In this document: piece by piece, positions 38,201-52,000 of the stretch
Layout of the letters: each line of letters starts with the position of its first letter
How positions within the stretch are numbered: the stretch's first letter is position 1
NCBI GenBank assembly: GCA_040954595.2
Contig: CM082578.2
Span: 7,378,001-7,442,000 of the forward strand
Length of the DNA: 64,000 nt
Origin: Balanoglossus misakiensis
Taxonomy: Eukaryota > Hemichordata
Direction: 5' to 3'
Made by a program: the position numbers and the translations under genes
Notes under the pieces: generated by a model
What the model was told of the DNA's origin: nothing
The model's input: only the letters and a program-made list of their open reading frames with translations
The model's database searches: none

Positions 38201-41200
38201 CCTCTTACGAACATTTTCCCCAGAAATGTGTGTATCTGTATATTGTAAAAATACTTTTAACCACGTCGGGGTTGTTTGAAACTTCGTGTATCGAGCCCGA
38301 TAGCTGAGGTTATAGCCGCGATCGTGTTAGCGACTTGAAACCAACCAAGCCCTTGCAGGTGGCTATGGCGTTACACAAATCGAAGTTTGTGAGGAAATTT
38401 TACTCGGTATAGTGACATAATGACACCTGGTGAGACAGTTAAATCGCGGCGACATTTCAAATACTGCAAACGGAAGTTTTGTGATTAAGAAAAGGCGGAA
38501 GGAACAAGATCCGACACAAGTCGAAATGATATGCAGTAAATGTGAGGTTTGCTTTGGTCATATATCCAAATGACACCCGTACACGTTCCCACAGTGAGAA
38601 TCAACAAGGGGTAATAAACAAGACCCCCAAAAGTGAAAATGAATGTGTCGAATATACAGTTCGTTTGATGACAATGATACTGACCTATTCCATGTTCTCA
38701 CTCTCCCGGCCGGCAATGACTCTGGGGGGAATTTTCTTTGCGAGTGGCTAGAGCCATTGACAAACAAAGTGATACATCTCCTCTGGTCAAATACTAGACA
38801 ATGGACTGTGTCATACAAATGCACGTGTAATCCCCTAAAGAAAATAACACTTTCCATTCGACTTCAATGTCAGTTTTACGTTGAACAGGCCAACCGTGAC
38901 ACAGTCCTGCCAAAGTTAAATTTCAATTGAAGAGTCCATACATGTACGAACTCCGAAACCAAGCTGAACAACAATGGAAACTCTGTAGTCGCCTTTTGGA
39001 AACAGTATCGTCGCCGTAATGTCGACGCAATTAAAATGTTGTAACCAATTTACATGGAATCTTCTCATCAATCTCACCGATCGACACACTTGGATGGGTG
39101 TCCGGCGACTTCATCGGGACACTGGTACAGTCACCAAGACACCTCCCCGCCGGATATACCATGAAACATTTACCCTCTCCAACCGTTTTGACCACTCTCA
39201 AACCACCCCGACACGTACACCACCTATACCATTAGGACGTTTGCCGTAGCATATATATTTTGGCGACAGGTATATTTTTGGTGTGGGAGGTTAAAATTGG
39301 GCCCTTTGAGCCTCAGGGAGGGAAAAATGAAAAAATGGCACCCGTGGACGCAGCAAATTTCGGTCTCCCCGTCCACGGAGTTAACACGTCTACCCCTTAG
39401 CATGCTTAGTAAAAATAAACTAACAGAAAGTGTATGTCCAAACGCGGAACGGGGAAGTGGAATGTGAAAAATCAATTGAGCGGCAAACGAATATGCAATT
39501 AATAGAAATATGCAAATTCTTACTGCGGTTTAATAAATTATGTCCCTTCTTACCCAATTGTTTGAAGAGGCGGAGCGGACAACTATCTTTGTGGAGGGTG
39601 CCGATAAATGTAACCTCAATCCTGTAGGTTCTTAAATCGCAAATTCACGTTTTCGAAAATTTCGCTCAGTTGAGGGTTGGCAGTTTTAAGGCAATGCGCG
39701 TTTAGTTTTTCTTAATCAAGCACGTGCTTTAGTTGTACATGACCCCTGGAAATGGTTTAAGTGATTGTCAGTTAATCTATTTCTCGTCTGTTGGTGTTTT
39801 GTACTCTGGGGTTTCTCCAGCATTAATTTGAAGGAACGTCTCCGTTCATTCAATCGACGGCTAGTGTACAAATATCAGTGACAGTTATTCGTTTTCACGT
39901 GTCCATGATCTTCCGCATGAATGCATAAAGTTGTTGAGATTTTGATCCTTTTTAGTGTGCGGCCATGCGCATGGTAAAGGGTGGGTGACCCTCACTCCGG
40001 GACGACCGCGCGCAGAAAAGCTAACCTTAACTAAACCCGACGGACGTATCATCTGCGCATGACACCACTCAAAAGCTAGAAACAGGCGAAGTTCATGAGA
40101 TTGATTTATCTTTTAGCATTTCACCCCCTTCAGAAAGTCTTTTCATATGTTTTAAAAAGGCCTACGGTGTAAACAACAGGTGGGGATACATGTATACTCA
40201 GATTTGACATGGTGTAGACTTGCAAGGGGTAACATGTATGGCATGAGCGTGTGGTAAAATGTGGTAGTAGACAGCTGTGGTGGTGACATTTTGCAAAATT
40301 GCTACATGATTTTTGGTCGAAAGTCTTGTCTGGATAAGTCTTGATACCAAGTGTAGAATTGTCTTTATGCGTGTTTTTTTACTTTTTGTTATGCGCCGTT
40401 AATGTTGAATCTTTAGACCAGGGCGCAATTCAAATAAAACAGAAGTTTGTTATAGCGTCATGAAAGTCGATTGTAGACAAAATCACATGATATCGGGTTG
40501 GATAAAATTGCTAGCGAATACAGCTATGTATTTCGACGCTATATTATCCATTATTTGGAAGACGCAATGTTACTCGCATCCCCAAACAATCTGACCGACG
40601 TTATCTTCGATGAGAGATTTTGCCTTGAAGAATTGTGAGGGTATTGTGCAGCGCCGCGCAAACTGATTACAACGACCTCGGCTTCACGTTGTACCTCTTT
40701 GTGTCGCTGGTGGTGTGGGCTGGTTACTGCAGTCCGTGACGTCAAAAGTTGACCCGTATGAATGCAGCAGTGCGGCCATGATTGACGTTTCAACACAACC
40801 CGCGATTTCTGTCGCCTTGTGTCTCGTGGTTTGAGATTATGACTTACATCTTAGCGCATGAAGCATATACATGTACTTATGTTCAGAAAATGCAGAGCAC
40901 CTTAGTAATACTATGTCCTCACACGAAGAAAACAAACCACACGTGAAACCATAACTAATCTCGGTTAAAGCGATTGCGCAGTACTCACTATCTACAGCGT
41001 CGACAGTCTGTGAAAGTAGATTATGAATAAATTTGGCTCTGATTTGAATTTTTGCCTAGTACGAAACAAGATACATGAACGAAGACAACAATCAGTTATT
41101 TTCTCTCTCCGTTTTTTCTTGTCTTGTACATGGTTTTACTTTTCGTGTTCATCCGTCTCCTCCTTTAATATGACTGTCCTGCTCCGGTCAAAGTCCTCTG

Positions 41201-41880
41201 GGCCCTGAAGTTGACCGCCGTTTCAGTTCGTCATGACATTGGTACGCTCGCCTTTTTTTACGCTCTTCGTAAGCTGACGTAGTTGTAGGCACTACGTCAT
41301 GAGAAGGACAGTCGTTGGCAGAAGCTAAAGTTGGTCGTGCGCATGCTTCGGAGAATGAAAAATAGTTGCTCACGCGGGTCACGCTTCGGTTGGGTTGTTA
41401 GGGAAGTGGCTAGAGAGAATTATACTATTTGACATTCTGTTTGGTATGGGGATGACGGCAGCAGAGTACAACAATTGTCACAAACCAGGTATACTTAAGG
41501 CAATACTCGTCCCGGGGACAAATTTAATACGACTTTCATTTTCGAGGCGGATATTCTGCCTTAAGCAGTTTTGAGCACTTTTTTACGACAATGTGCAAGT
41601 AACATTTTAAACTGGTATACGTATTCACTGCTCCTCGACTGAAAAGTGTTGCCTATTAAATTAAAAAACGCTATCGCCTGGCGTCAAAAGAACATGTACG
41701 ACGTGCTGAGTGAGAAACGAAGAATACTGCACATCGTCCTAGACTGTAAATAATGTTTTCGATTTTCGGGAAGATACTTCGATAATTACCACCAGACTCA
41801 TGACTATCGATAAAAGTTTACCTACTATATTTCTTTTACCGTTGTCTGCATATAATTTATGTATGGTCACCATCTGCTTA
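35290..41880. other. Intergenic and upstream region of the cadherin gene
   Basis: No coding exon recognised on either strand. A perfect 10-bp stem hairpin (ggggcgatcg against cgatcgcccc) lies at 38,103-38,129. Part of this region is probably the first intron of the cadherin transcript, because the first coding exon is preceded by a splice acceptor. Confidence 0.5.
37920..38011 (+). promoter_or_regulatory. Candidate 5' non-coding exon of the cadherin gene
   Basis: A consensus donor (AACAAG then gtaagg) begins at 38,012. The coding start at 41,898 lies only 11 bases after an acceptor (ttttcag), so an upstream non-coding exon is expected. This is the best-looking donor I noticed in the 4 kb before it. 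The 5' edge is arbitrary. Confidence 0.25.
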
Positions 41881-41897
41881 TTTTCAGAATGTAAAAC

Positions 41898-42112
41898 ATG
41901 GCCCTCCTTGAACGAACACTACCGATAACACTTTTGACGTTGCTTTGTCTCGTTGGTCGATCAAGTGAGTATCCCATTGTTTACAAAACAATCGCCAAGA
42001 CAAAATAAACTGTCAAGTGGACAGTTCAGGCTGATAGACAGTCACACGCACACAGGCTAACACATCGAATAAATAAATAGCCAGATAAATAGATACATAG
42101 ATATTCACACAG

Positions 42113-42203
<91 letters not shown>

Positions 42204-42652
42204 AGTACGTGAGTAGGCAGACAGGCAGACGGGCAGGCAGACAGACAGACATACATACAGACAGACAGACAGACATGCTGAGAGATAATTAATTTATTGT
42301 AATTATTCACAGGTCAAGCACCACCAGTTTTCAGTTTTACTTCGGGCACGACAATAGAGGTGAATGAAGACGCGTCGGATGGTGACCTGGTTTACAGTTT
42401 TTCTGTTACTGGCGCCACGGGCGGAATCAGCGTCGTCAGCGGTTTTGGAGCGGGAACGGGATTTGAGCTTGATGCGACCGAATTTGCAGTGAACGTCAAA
42501 GCGCCAGGGCCAGCCGGGGCGTTACCAATATTTGACCGTGATAACGCCGCGTTCGCAGAATATCACAATTTGTGGATCAAGTGAGTGGGTTCAGAGATTT
42601 CATTTTAGTCAAAAATGAATTTCTGTTCTGTGGTAATAGTAAGCTTAACATG

Positions 42653-42683
<31 letters not shown>

Positions 42684-45600
42684 AAATCAATTTAGCAAAA
42701 CAAATGACGCCACAGGTGGAGATCACATAATTGTCTTTTGTAACCACGGTAACCGTTATATCGATTATACACGCAGAGCTTCTACAGCAGCTCCAGTTGA
42801 AGAAACACTGGTCCTGCTGAGAGTCAGGATCATTGACGTTTCTGATGAAGATCCCGTCTTCCAGTTAACGCCAACGGTGTATATCGGCTTTCTTAATGAA
42901 AACGAAGCGACTATAGCTTGGTCGGGCATTCCCCCGCAATTAGATGTTACGGACCCCGATGTCGGCGATACACTGACATTCCATCTATCACAAGGTATTG
43001 TATTACATTTATGTTAAAAACCATCAGCTGCAAGTATTCTTGAATATTGTTTTCTTGTTGAAATAACATATCAGTTTACGTGACGGTAATTTAACTAGAC
43101 ATTATTTAATGTATTATTTTAATGGTCTACAGTACAGTGTACATGGTATATTTGTTCTTTTGCTGGACGTAACACTGAATACTGCGTGTCTCGTTTAGTT
43201 ATGCATGTATATATGTCTTTAAATATGAAAAATATCCTTTCACGTTAAACGATGGTCACGTGTTTGCGATTTCTTGCGTATTTGAAAATTTCAGGAACAC
43301 AATAGCACGGACACGTGCTTGGGATTTCTTGTATGCGATAATTTCACGAAAATAAACTCGTCTGTCTTTGAACGCAGGAGGAGACTACTTCCAGGTTGAT
43401 CAAACGACTGGCTTTATCAGTCCCAGGCCACAGTTGTTAGACTTCGAAAACGACCCCTCCACATATGGCTTGACACTAGAGGCTATCGATGACGGCGGGA
43501 ACACTGGCACAGCAAGCATGACGATCACACTGGTAGATGTTAACGACAACGCGCCAGTCTTTAGCCAACCCATCTATCAAGTAACTACAGATGAGGAAGA
43601 AGCGGGTACGTATAATTTAAATTCAAAATGGATTAGTTGTTGTCGTCGAAGAAACTGATTGACCTTTTTTTCTCATTTAATGTTCTTATGAATTCTACTT
43701 ACAGTTGATTTTTGGTGTTTTAAAGACATTGCAATGATTATGATCACTTTACCAGTTTGTTTAAATAAAAAAAAGAATAAATAACGTTAACAGTGCCTCA
43801 AATGACCTAACAAGGTATTTTTGAGGCGAGATGCCAGAATTTATATTATAGACTTTTCAATCAGGAAAGAATATTGACGATTACAGCTATGTACTTTTCC
43901 AAGAATAATCTTTATCTGTTTTTTTTTCAAAGTCAATACGGTTCTTGCGACATTGGTTGTCACAGACGACGATGCACTCGACACAGCCACGCTCCAAATT
44001 GTGTCTGGCGACGATCCCTCGCCCAACAAGAAGTTTTGGTTGGACAGCTTAGATGTCAAGATTTTAGCGACACTGGATTACGAAGACCCGGTGTTGCAGG
44101 CGCGAAATTTCCTGTATCTCTTGGTGATAACTGCAACCGATACGGGTTCAAACACGGGAACAACAACTGTCGCAGTGGAGGTTTGTAATGGTCTCTCTGT
44201 TTCCCTAATCCCTGCCATGCACCGATAGTCCCACATGTATCGAGCTTTACGTGTATAACGGTCAGTTTAATAAAGTTAAAAATTGATTTATTATTATTTT
44301 AGGAGTGGCGGAAAGTTAAATATCTGTTAATTTCATTTCAAACATGTAAATGGCCATGAAAGCACTGCTCACTGTTTTTGCCTACTTCAAATATCATGAC
44401 AGAAGTTTACGACCTCTGCCCGCGATCTGTGCCGCACTGAAATTATTTTCACGAGTGATGCCGCAGTACTTTCACGAGCCTAGCGATACCGCATCGGTAA
44501 TATTTGAAAATACTGGCGATAAGCATAGACGATAACGGGAGATTTTCGTAATTTTCGAGGTTCCAAAACATACTGACAACTAAATGCTTTGTTATTCTGA
44601 CAATAGATGGGAGGGATAATAAAATGACATGCCAGAATGTGAAAAAACCCACGTTTCGGCGATCATAAGTTAGCTTAGTTCCACTTGCTCACTCATTTGC
44701 ATAAAATGCATAGAAAAACCAAAACATTATTTAATGAACGCGTGTCTAGTTTGTATCTATTATTTCATTGCTTTTAATAATTTCGATTCATTCTATATGG
44801 AAGTTTTGACATGTTATACGTAGGATTTGTTGTAAATGTCAAGAAAGAACTAACCGATTGTAAAATTGAACTTCCTCGTCAATAGTTTATTCAACAAATG
44901 CCCAGAAAAAATGAATTCTGAAAGGGAATATTTTTCTTCATTCTCACAGTAATGAGAGACAATGCCAAAGTTATGTTGTAGTGAACCACAGAATAATCTG
45001 CAGTACATATGCAATAATTGGTGTTATGTTTCAACGTGGATTATGGCATAATAACGGTTGGTTTTGCAAGGCGGGAAGAGCTTTGAGATTGGGATGAGTT
45101 CCCTTTGGCCCACTGAAATCCTTCTCATGGTGTCATTTTTGTTTCATTTTTGCATCAGGTTAAACCAGAAAACGAGGACACGCCTTCCTATGATACCGCC
45201 CTCACCTCCCTGACCCCAACTGTCAGTGAAGACGCTGCTTTAGGAACAGAAGTAGTTGCTTCCTTGGCAGCCTCTGATGATGACTATGGAATTGATGGCG
45301 AGATCACTTACAGCATTACCGGTGGTAGGTTCATGTCAGTGTATGAATGTATACAGTCACGTATAAAGCCATCAAGTAGCACCAACTTTGGGCTGGGAAT
45401 CGACTCTGGATTTCAAACTATTTATTATCCGAAGTTTCAGTTCGTAGGCTTAATCGCACGTCATCATGTTCCACGTCATATTTTATTTAGTCAATTTTAA
45501 TATGACAAAATTATAAAGGGTTTATTTGCCGAAGGCTCCAATGTGAAGCGCATTTGCGTGTGTCGCACGGGAATACATGTATAGTAATAGCGACTTTCAT

Positions 45601-48600
45601 GACTCCAGTTTGACAATTACATCCTGGCATTTTGGGGGTACGAGTTTGCCAATTTGAGTATAAACTCTGAAGCTGTCAACCGTTCTGTCGAATTTGTGCA
45701 CTCAAACTAACCTTGAATCAATTGTCTGTTACAAATGTAAATTTTAATAACGCATGGCGTCATGCCAACAAAACAGCATGACTTCAGGTCACCCATGAGT
45801 CACAAAAGTGACATACATGTACATGTATTATGATGATATGGTGACATGGTATCCTTGGTACTGTTTTTCAATAATTTGCACATGTTATCAATGAACCCTT
45901 ACAGGCAGTGGTGCGTCAATGTTTTACGTATATCCCGACACGGGAAAAATCGTCACTACGGCTACACTTGACTTTGAGACGACTACGTCCTACTTATTAG
46001 ACATCGAAATCGTTGACGGGGACGCGGGTAGTCAGCCGACACAGTTATCAACTACCCAGACGTTGACGATTAACGTGATAAACGTCAACGACGAGGTTCC
46101 GTACTTCGATCCCTCCAATGTTGCGGCGACCTTTGCCGAGAGCGAAGCGGCCGGCTATGTCGTTCAGGCGATTTCCGTTCTACCCTTGGTTGGCACCTTC
46201 AGCGTGAAGGATGACGACACTACCATCACGCAGAGCTTCTCCTTCGTCTCCGGAAACGACCTGGGCCTGTTCTCCTTCAGCGGAGACGATCTGGTTCTGG
46301 CAAGCCCGGTCAACTTGGACATACCCGACAGCCACCCTGATGAGTACACGCTGGTGATTGCCGTCAGTGACGGTGGAACCCCGCCGCTAACGGGAACTGG
46401 CACAGTGGAGGTTACCGTCACCCCTGTCAATGAACATACCCCGATCTTCGGCTTAACAGACCCAAGCGGTACAGTAGAGGTAGGGAATTACTCTCAATCT
46501 TATAATGGCTGGTTCAACAACCCCCTCCTCTCTCTTGACTGGCGTCATCTCCTCTCTCTGTCTCTCTCTCTTTCCCACCCAGCCCCCTCCTTTCCCCCCT
46601 CCATCTCTCTCCTCCCCCTCTCTCTGAATAGCCCGTAACCTATACGACCAGTCCAATTGCACATTTCACAGATGTCTACACCAACAGACCTAACTCTTAC
46701 ATCTTGAACTTTTGTTTCGGCAGATCGACGAAGGTCTCAATACGGGAACAAAAGTTGCCACTGTAAATGCTGTAGATTGGGATAGGGGAGACGCTCTGAC
46801 GTTCGATATCGAGGGTAAGATCGACAAAATTTTGATTTGATGCTGGGTAGTACTTGGCGCAGGAATAAATTACACGCCGACACAAGTACTTTCTGTCTGT
46901 ATTTATATAAACTTTGATAACGTGAGAAAAGTGTTTATAGGGAAAAACCCCGGTGTGATAAATACAATTAATAATTGTAATAAGACAAAAAGTGGGATGA
47001 AAGATTAGCAAGGATGGGATAAGAATGGTGTGCCATTTTATAGGATGGGTCAAAACGTCATTTGTCCAAGGCAACCCAGTGAACCATGTTCAAGATACAT
47101 GTAACACCAATTTCTGCATATGGCGTGTCGAAGCTGAGCACGTGTGAAATACCCAGGTTTATCAATTCGTTCCAAATTTACTCATAAGGAAGGGGAATGA
47201 TCATCGTGTCAGAATGATACGACAGGAACTATTTTTGGAAAATTGCAAAGATTACGGCCGATGTTTTTGCGTTGGATGACGAAAATAGTTGTGCCTCTCT
47301 TTGAACAAGACAACAGGATGAATACAGAGGGTTCATGCGTGGAACATTTATGAGTCTTTGTACACATTTTACTGCCGTGAAATTATTTAGAGGTTATAAA
47401 CGGCTAGCGAGGGTATTTGGTTGCGGATATAAGACCTCTCAGGTGAAAATTAGCATATTTGGCGGGAAATAATCACCGAGCGAAGCGAGGTGATTATTTC
47501 ACCCAAATATGCTAATTTTCACCTGAGAGGTCTTATATCCGTACCAAATACCCGAGCGCACCGTTTATAACCTCATTATAATATGATTTTGCTTGATAAA
47601 GATAACAATTTCATTTTTTCAAATCCGTTGTTTGGTTGGGGATAAATCGTGCTAGTTCTAGGGCCTCGTCGCGCACTGTTCCAGAACACCAAGCTGAGCT
47701 CGTGCAAACGCGTTCTGGAATTTCTAAAGTCACGCGATTTTATTCCACCGCCAATAGAATGTGGAAAATGCGTTCTATTCAGGCGCGTTCTCTTCTATGT
47801 GTTCTATTTCGGTTACTTTTTAAAAAACTATTCACTGTTCAGGGTCCAGGTACTAGGTCTTCTTGTCGAGAATATAAACCCCGGCTCCAGCCAATCAGCG
47901 AGCTAGATTCACGCCAAGCATATTATAATACCGAATAGTTCTATACGTGTGGAATAAATGTGAACAAAAAGTGTCGCACGAGATTGTTATCTGATTGTGA
48001 CTTTTCCTGTCGTTGTCTCACCACAGCTGCAAGCAATGTTGGCAATTACTTCGGCATCGACTCCACCTCCGGCGAAATCAAAATCGTCTTGCCCATAGAC
48101 TACGACACCCTGGCCGCCAATCCGATCAACCTCATCATCGAGGCCACTGATTCTTTCTTCACCGCCAGCGCGTCGGTGCCGATACTCATCCTGGACGTGA
48201 ATGACGCCGACCCTGTCTGTAACCCGAGCAGCGAGCTTGTCGATGTGGCTGAAAATACACCGCTGACCACCACGGTAAGCTTCCCCGTTCTTGTCTTTGA
48301 TTGTCAGTTTATCGTGTCGATAAAATTTTGAAGGCCGGTTACTGTCGGTGAACAGAAGGGAAGGAATGTTCCAACTGACGTGACCCGCGCGTCAGATCAT
48401 GGTTTCTCTGTTTGGGAAATCCCACGACCAGCACACAAGTCATAAGCTAAGTAATGCCCTAGGGGTCAATACATTGGGTTGTCCCCTGTAACTTGTTGCA
48501 GTATTTATAATGATTACCAGCGTTGTTAAAACTCCATTGGCTGCAACTTATTTTGTCCATTTGTTTTCTGTATTTAAGATCTTCACAGTATCTTCGGTTC

Positions 48601-49037
48601 CTGGTCTAACTCTTCAAAACACCCTGAATGTATATGCATACCATAAGTTTTAGTATTGAAAACTGAATTCAAGATACATGTATAATCGTGAAAGGGTCAG
48701 CTGTGAATAAAAAAATCACATTTGCATTTTCCAGACAGCTAGTATCATATAACTCATCTTCTATTCCATCTATCTACTGTAGGTGGTTACGTTATCTTGC
48801 ACAGATGCTGACGTTGACACCGTTCTCAATTACGCTTTCTCCGTGTCACACCCCGATTTTACAATTGATTCCGCCACCGGAGCTATCTCAGTAGCAGGTG
48901 AGTGGCTATAATATTTATTGAAGAATTATATCCATAATCTTGGGCACTTAAAGGCACAAAGTGTATCAATTTTTGAATGGAGGGATGTCTAAAGGTTAAT
49001 TTGAGCAGGCCAAATACTGATGTCAACTCTATATAAC

Positions 49038-49082
<45 letters not shown>

Positions 49083-52000
49083 ATGTATGTATGTATGTAT
49101 GTATGTATGTATGTATGTATGTATGTATGTATGTATGTATGTATGTATGTATGTATGTATGTATGTATGTATGTATGTATGTATGTATGTATGTATGTAT
49201 GTATGTATGTATGTATGTATGTATGTATGTATGTATGTATGTATGTATGTATGTATGTATGTATGTATGTATGTATGTATGTATGTATGTATGTATGTAT
49301 GTATGTATGTATGTATGTATGTATGTATGTATGTATGTATGTATGTATGTATGTATGTGTCAGGAATGTATGAATGCCTATCTTACATCCACACACCAGG
49401 TCACAGGTCTCGACGATGCTCACTCATTTCTTTGCAGGGGCCATCGATTATGAGGGCGGCCCTCAGCAGTATGACCTGGTGGTGCAAGTAACCGATGGTT
49501 CTGGTGGCATAGCTGTCGTCCCGGTGACAATCAGAGTTACCGTGCAGAACGAATTCGCCCCAGTTTTCATTCCTACAACCTGGACCGTCTCTGTACTGGA
49601 AAACGTTCCATTAGAGACGTCAATCAGCGATATATCTGTCTATGCAAGCGACGGCGACGCCAGCCCTTTTGACATCCAAGAATATATGATAGAGTCAGGT
49701 AATCTTAACCTTTTAAATTTTTTGTCAATATTCATCCTTGCAGTCATGTACTTTGTCCTACGAATAAAAATGATTGGAACATTTGTTCGGTCACACATTT
49801 CCTGTGATTTAATAATGTTTTCGAAGTTTTGTTTGTATATTTGGCCGATGGCCTGGAATTTCTGAATTAAGACCAAAAGGATGATTGCTCGTGTGTATGA
49901 ATACAGGTTGGTGTTACCTCCATGTGTTACTGACTGCTGACATCTGACACTCTATTAAAGCTACATGTAGGTAAATGGTTCAATCTACAAGTGTCCAGGG
50001 TCGGTCGCCTATGAATTCAACACCGGACCTTGGTCAATTCTAATAAAGTTTTCGGCTGTTTCAAGAATATTTAACAAATATTAGCCTCCAAAACATTGAT
50101 TTGTAGCGATCATGAAGGAAAAATTATAACGCATGTGTATTTGTATACCTGTGCAGTTTTCAACGAAGACCTGGCGACAGACGTCACTGGGGACGGCATT
50201 TTCGACATAGAACATTTGACCGGCCTGGTGAAGTTGACCTCGCCGCTCGACTACGAAGAGCCAGCGACTAGGTACACCATCGTGGTAACGGCGGACGACA
50301 AGGCTTCGGTGAAAGGAACGGGTACCGTTACAGTCAACGTGGGCGACGTCAATGAACACAATCCCAGCTGTAGCTTCGGTTCCGACGTTCTCGTGCTCCC
50401 CGAGTCGACGAGTAAGTGACAAAATCTTGTCATTGTCGATGCAGTTTGACAAAATGTCGACAATTTATCGCGCCCGTCTGTGTTGTCTTGTCTCTCATTG
50501 CTTATTGCGAGACAATGCACGGTTTCGTCGATGACATTCAAATGATTTTCTTCGGTCTCCAGGTCCTGGTGTGGTAGTGAGCGCGGCAACTTTGGCCTGC
50601 ATTGACGATGATCTATCAGCGCCGTTTGGATCGGCCTCTTTGACCTACGCCCTGACGTCGAATCCTGGAAACAAGTTTGCAGTGGGCCCTTCCGGAGACA
50701 TTTCTCTGACCGGTATGTGAGGATGACTAGTAAAATGCTAAGAGGGCGAAACTTTATGGTGACATCTGTGAATTTCAATCCGAAATGTTCGTTGATTATT
50801 CTCATCAGGCTTTGTACAATGAAGCTTTGCCAGATGGCAAGTCTAAAGGCATCGATACTTTTCCAATTGCAGGTGCACTGGACTATGAGATAAAGTCGTC
50901 ATATTCTTTGGTGCTGAGGGTTACCGACGGCGGCGGGCTCTTTACAGATATACCTATCTACGTCAGTGTTTCCAACGTGGATGACTCCAGTCCGTACTTC
51001 ACGGCCGCGTTCTCCATCTCCATACCCGAAGACACAGCGGTTGGAGATGACGTCATCCTCGTCACCGCTCAAGACGACGACGCGCCCGACACCCCCGAGG
51101 GGCATATCACGTACGAAATCGTCTCGGGGGACCCGAGTGACCAGTTCAGCATCGACATGATTTCTGGCCAGATCAAGGTGCGCGGCGTGCTGGACAGAGA
51201 AACCATCCCCAGTTACAACGTCGTGGTCAGGGCCACGGACGGCGTCGGTGGCACTGCCTCCACCACGGTGACCATCACCATGCTGGACGTGAACGACGAG
51301 CTGCCGGTGTGCACCACCACCTCCTTCACGGACGTCGTCAACGAGACCGAGACCAGCGGCTACGTCATCCGCTCGCTGGGCTGTTCGGACGGCGACATAG
51401 GCGACATCCTGACGTACTCGCTGACGGCCGGAAGTCCCACCATCTTCGACGTCACCACGGGCGACCTGATTCTGGCGTCGGCGAGGGACTACGAGGCTGG
51501 CGACAGGAAATACGACATTGAGGTGAAGGTGGTCGACTCTGTCAGCAACACTCACATGATCACGGGAACCATCCACATTGAGCCAGTGAATGAGCACGCA
51601 CCTGTTTTTGCAAGTTGTAAGTATCTGTTTTCGGTTCTCCAAACTTTCCAACAGATTAAGGATATAAGTACAAATTGTACGCGCGTAGACTGCAAGGGTG
51701 TTGCAAAATATAGAAGGTGTTGCTAGCAATGACCACACTAGATATAGCAAACTGATTTTCTAATGAAATAAGGCATTGCAGTCCAATAATTTTTGGCAGA
51801 GCAAGCCCTAAACTTTCAAATTGTCAGTGCTATTTCACTAACCACTTGGTTCGAATCCTGTACTGCTATATAGTAATTGTTCAAGCTAATCGTCCAAGTC
51901 TTCCTTGTGGAGATTTCCTTTGCCAAAGAACACATTGAACACCTGGCGCACATTTGTTGTCTCTATTACAGCATCATATCCAGTGGACATACTGGAAAAC

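Noticed and set aside
47649-47906. 85-codon frame in cadherin intron 8
   Set aside because: It sits in a repeat-rich stretch beside the palindromic element; the sequence has repeated words in both orientations and no recognisable domain.
51840-51880. GGTTCGAATCC, a perfect tRNA B-box word, in cadherin intron 14
   Set aside because: The flanking bases do not form a five-pair T stem, and no anticodon arm or acceptor stem could be drawn. A similar word at 1,010 also fails.
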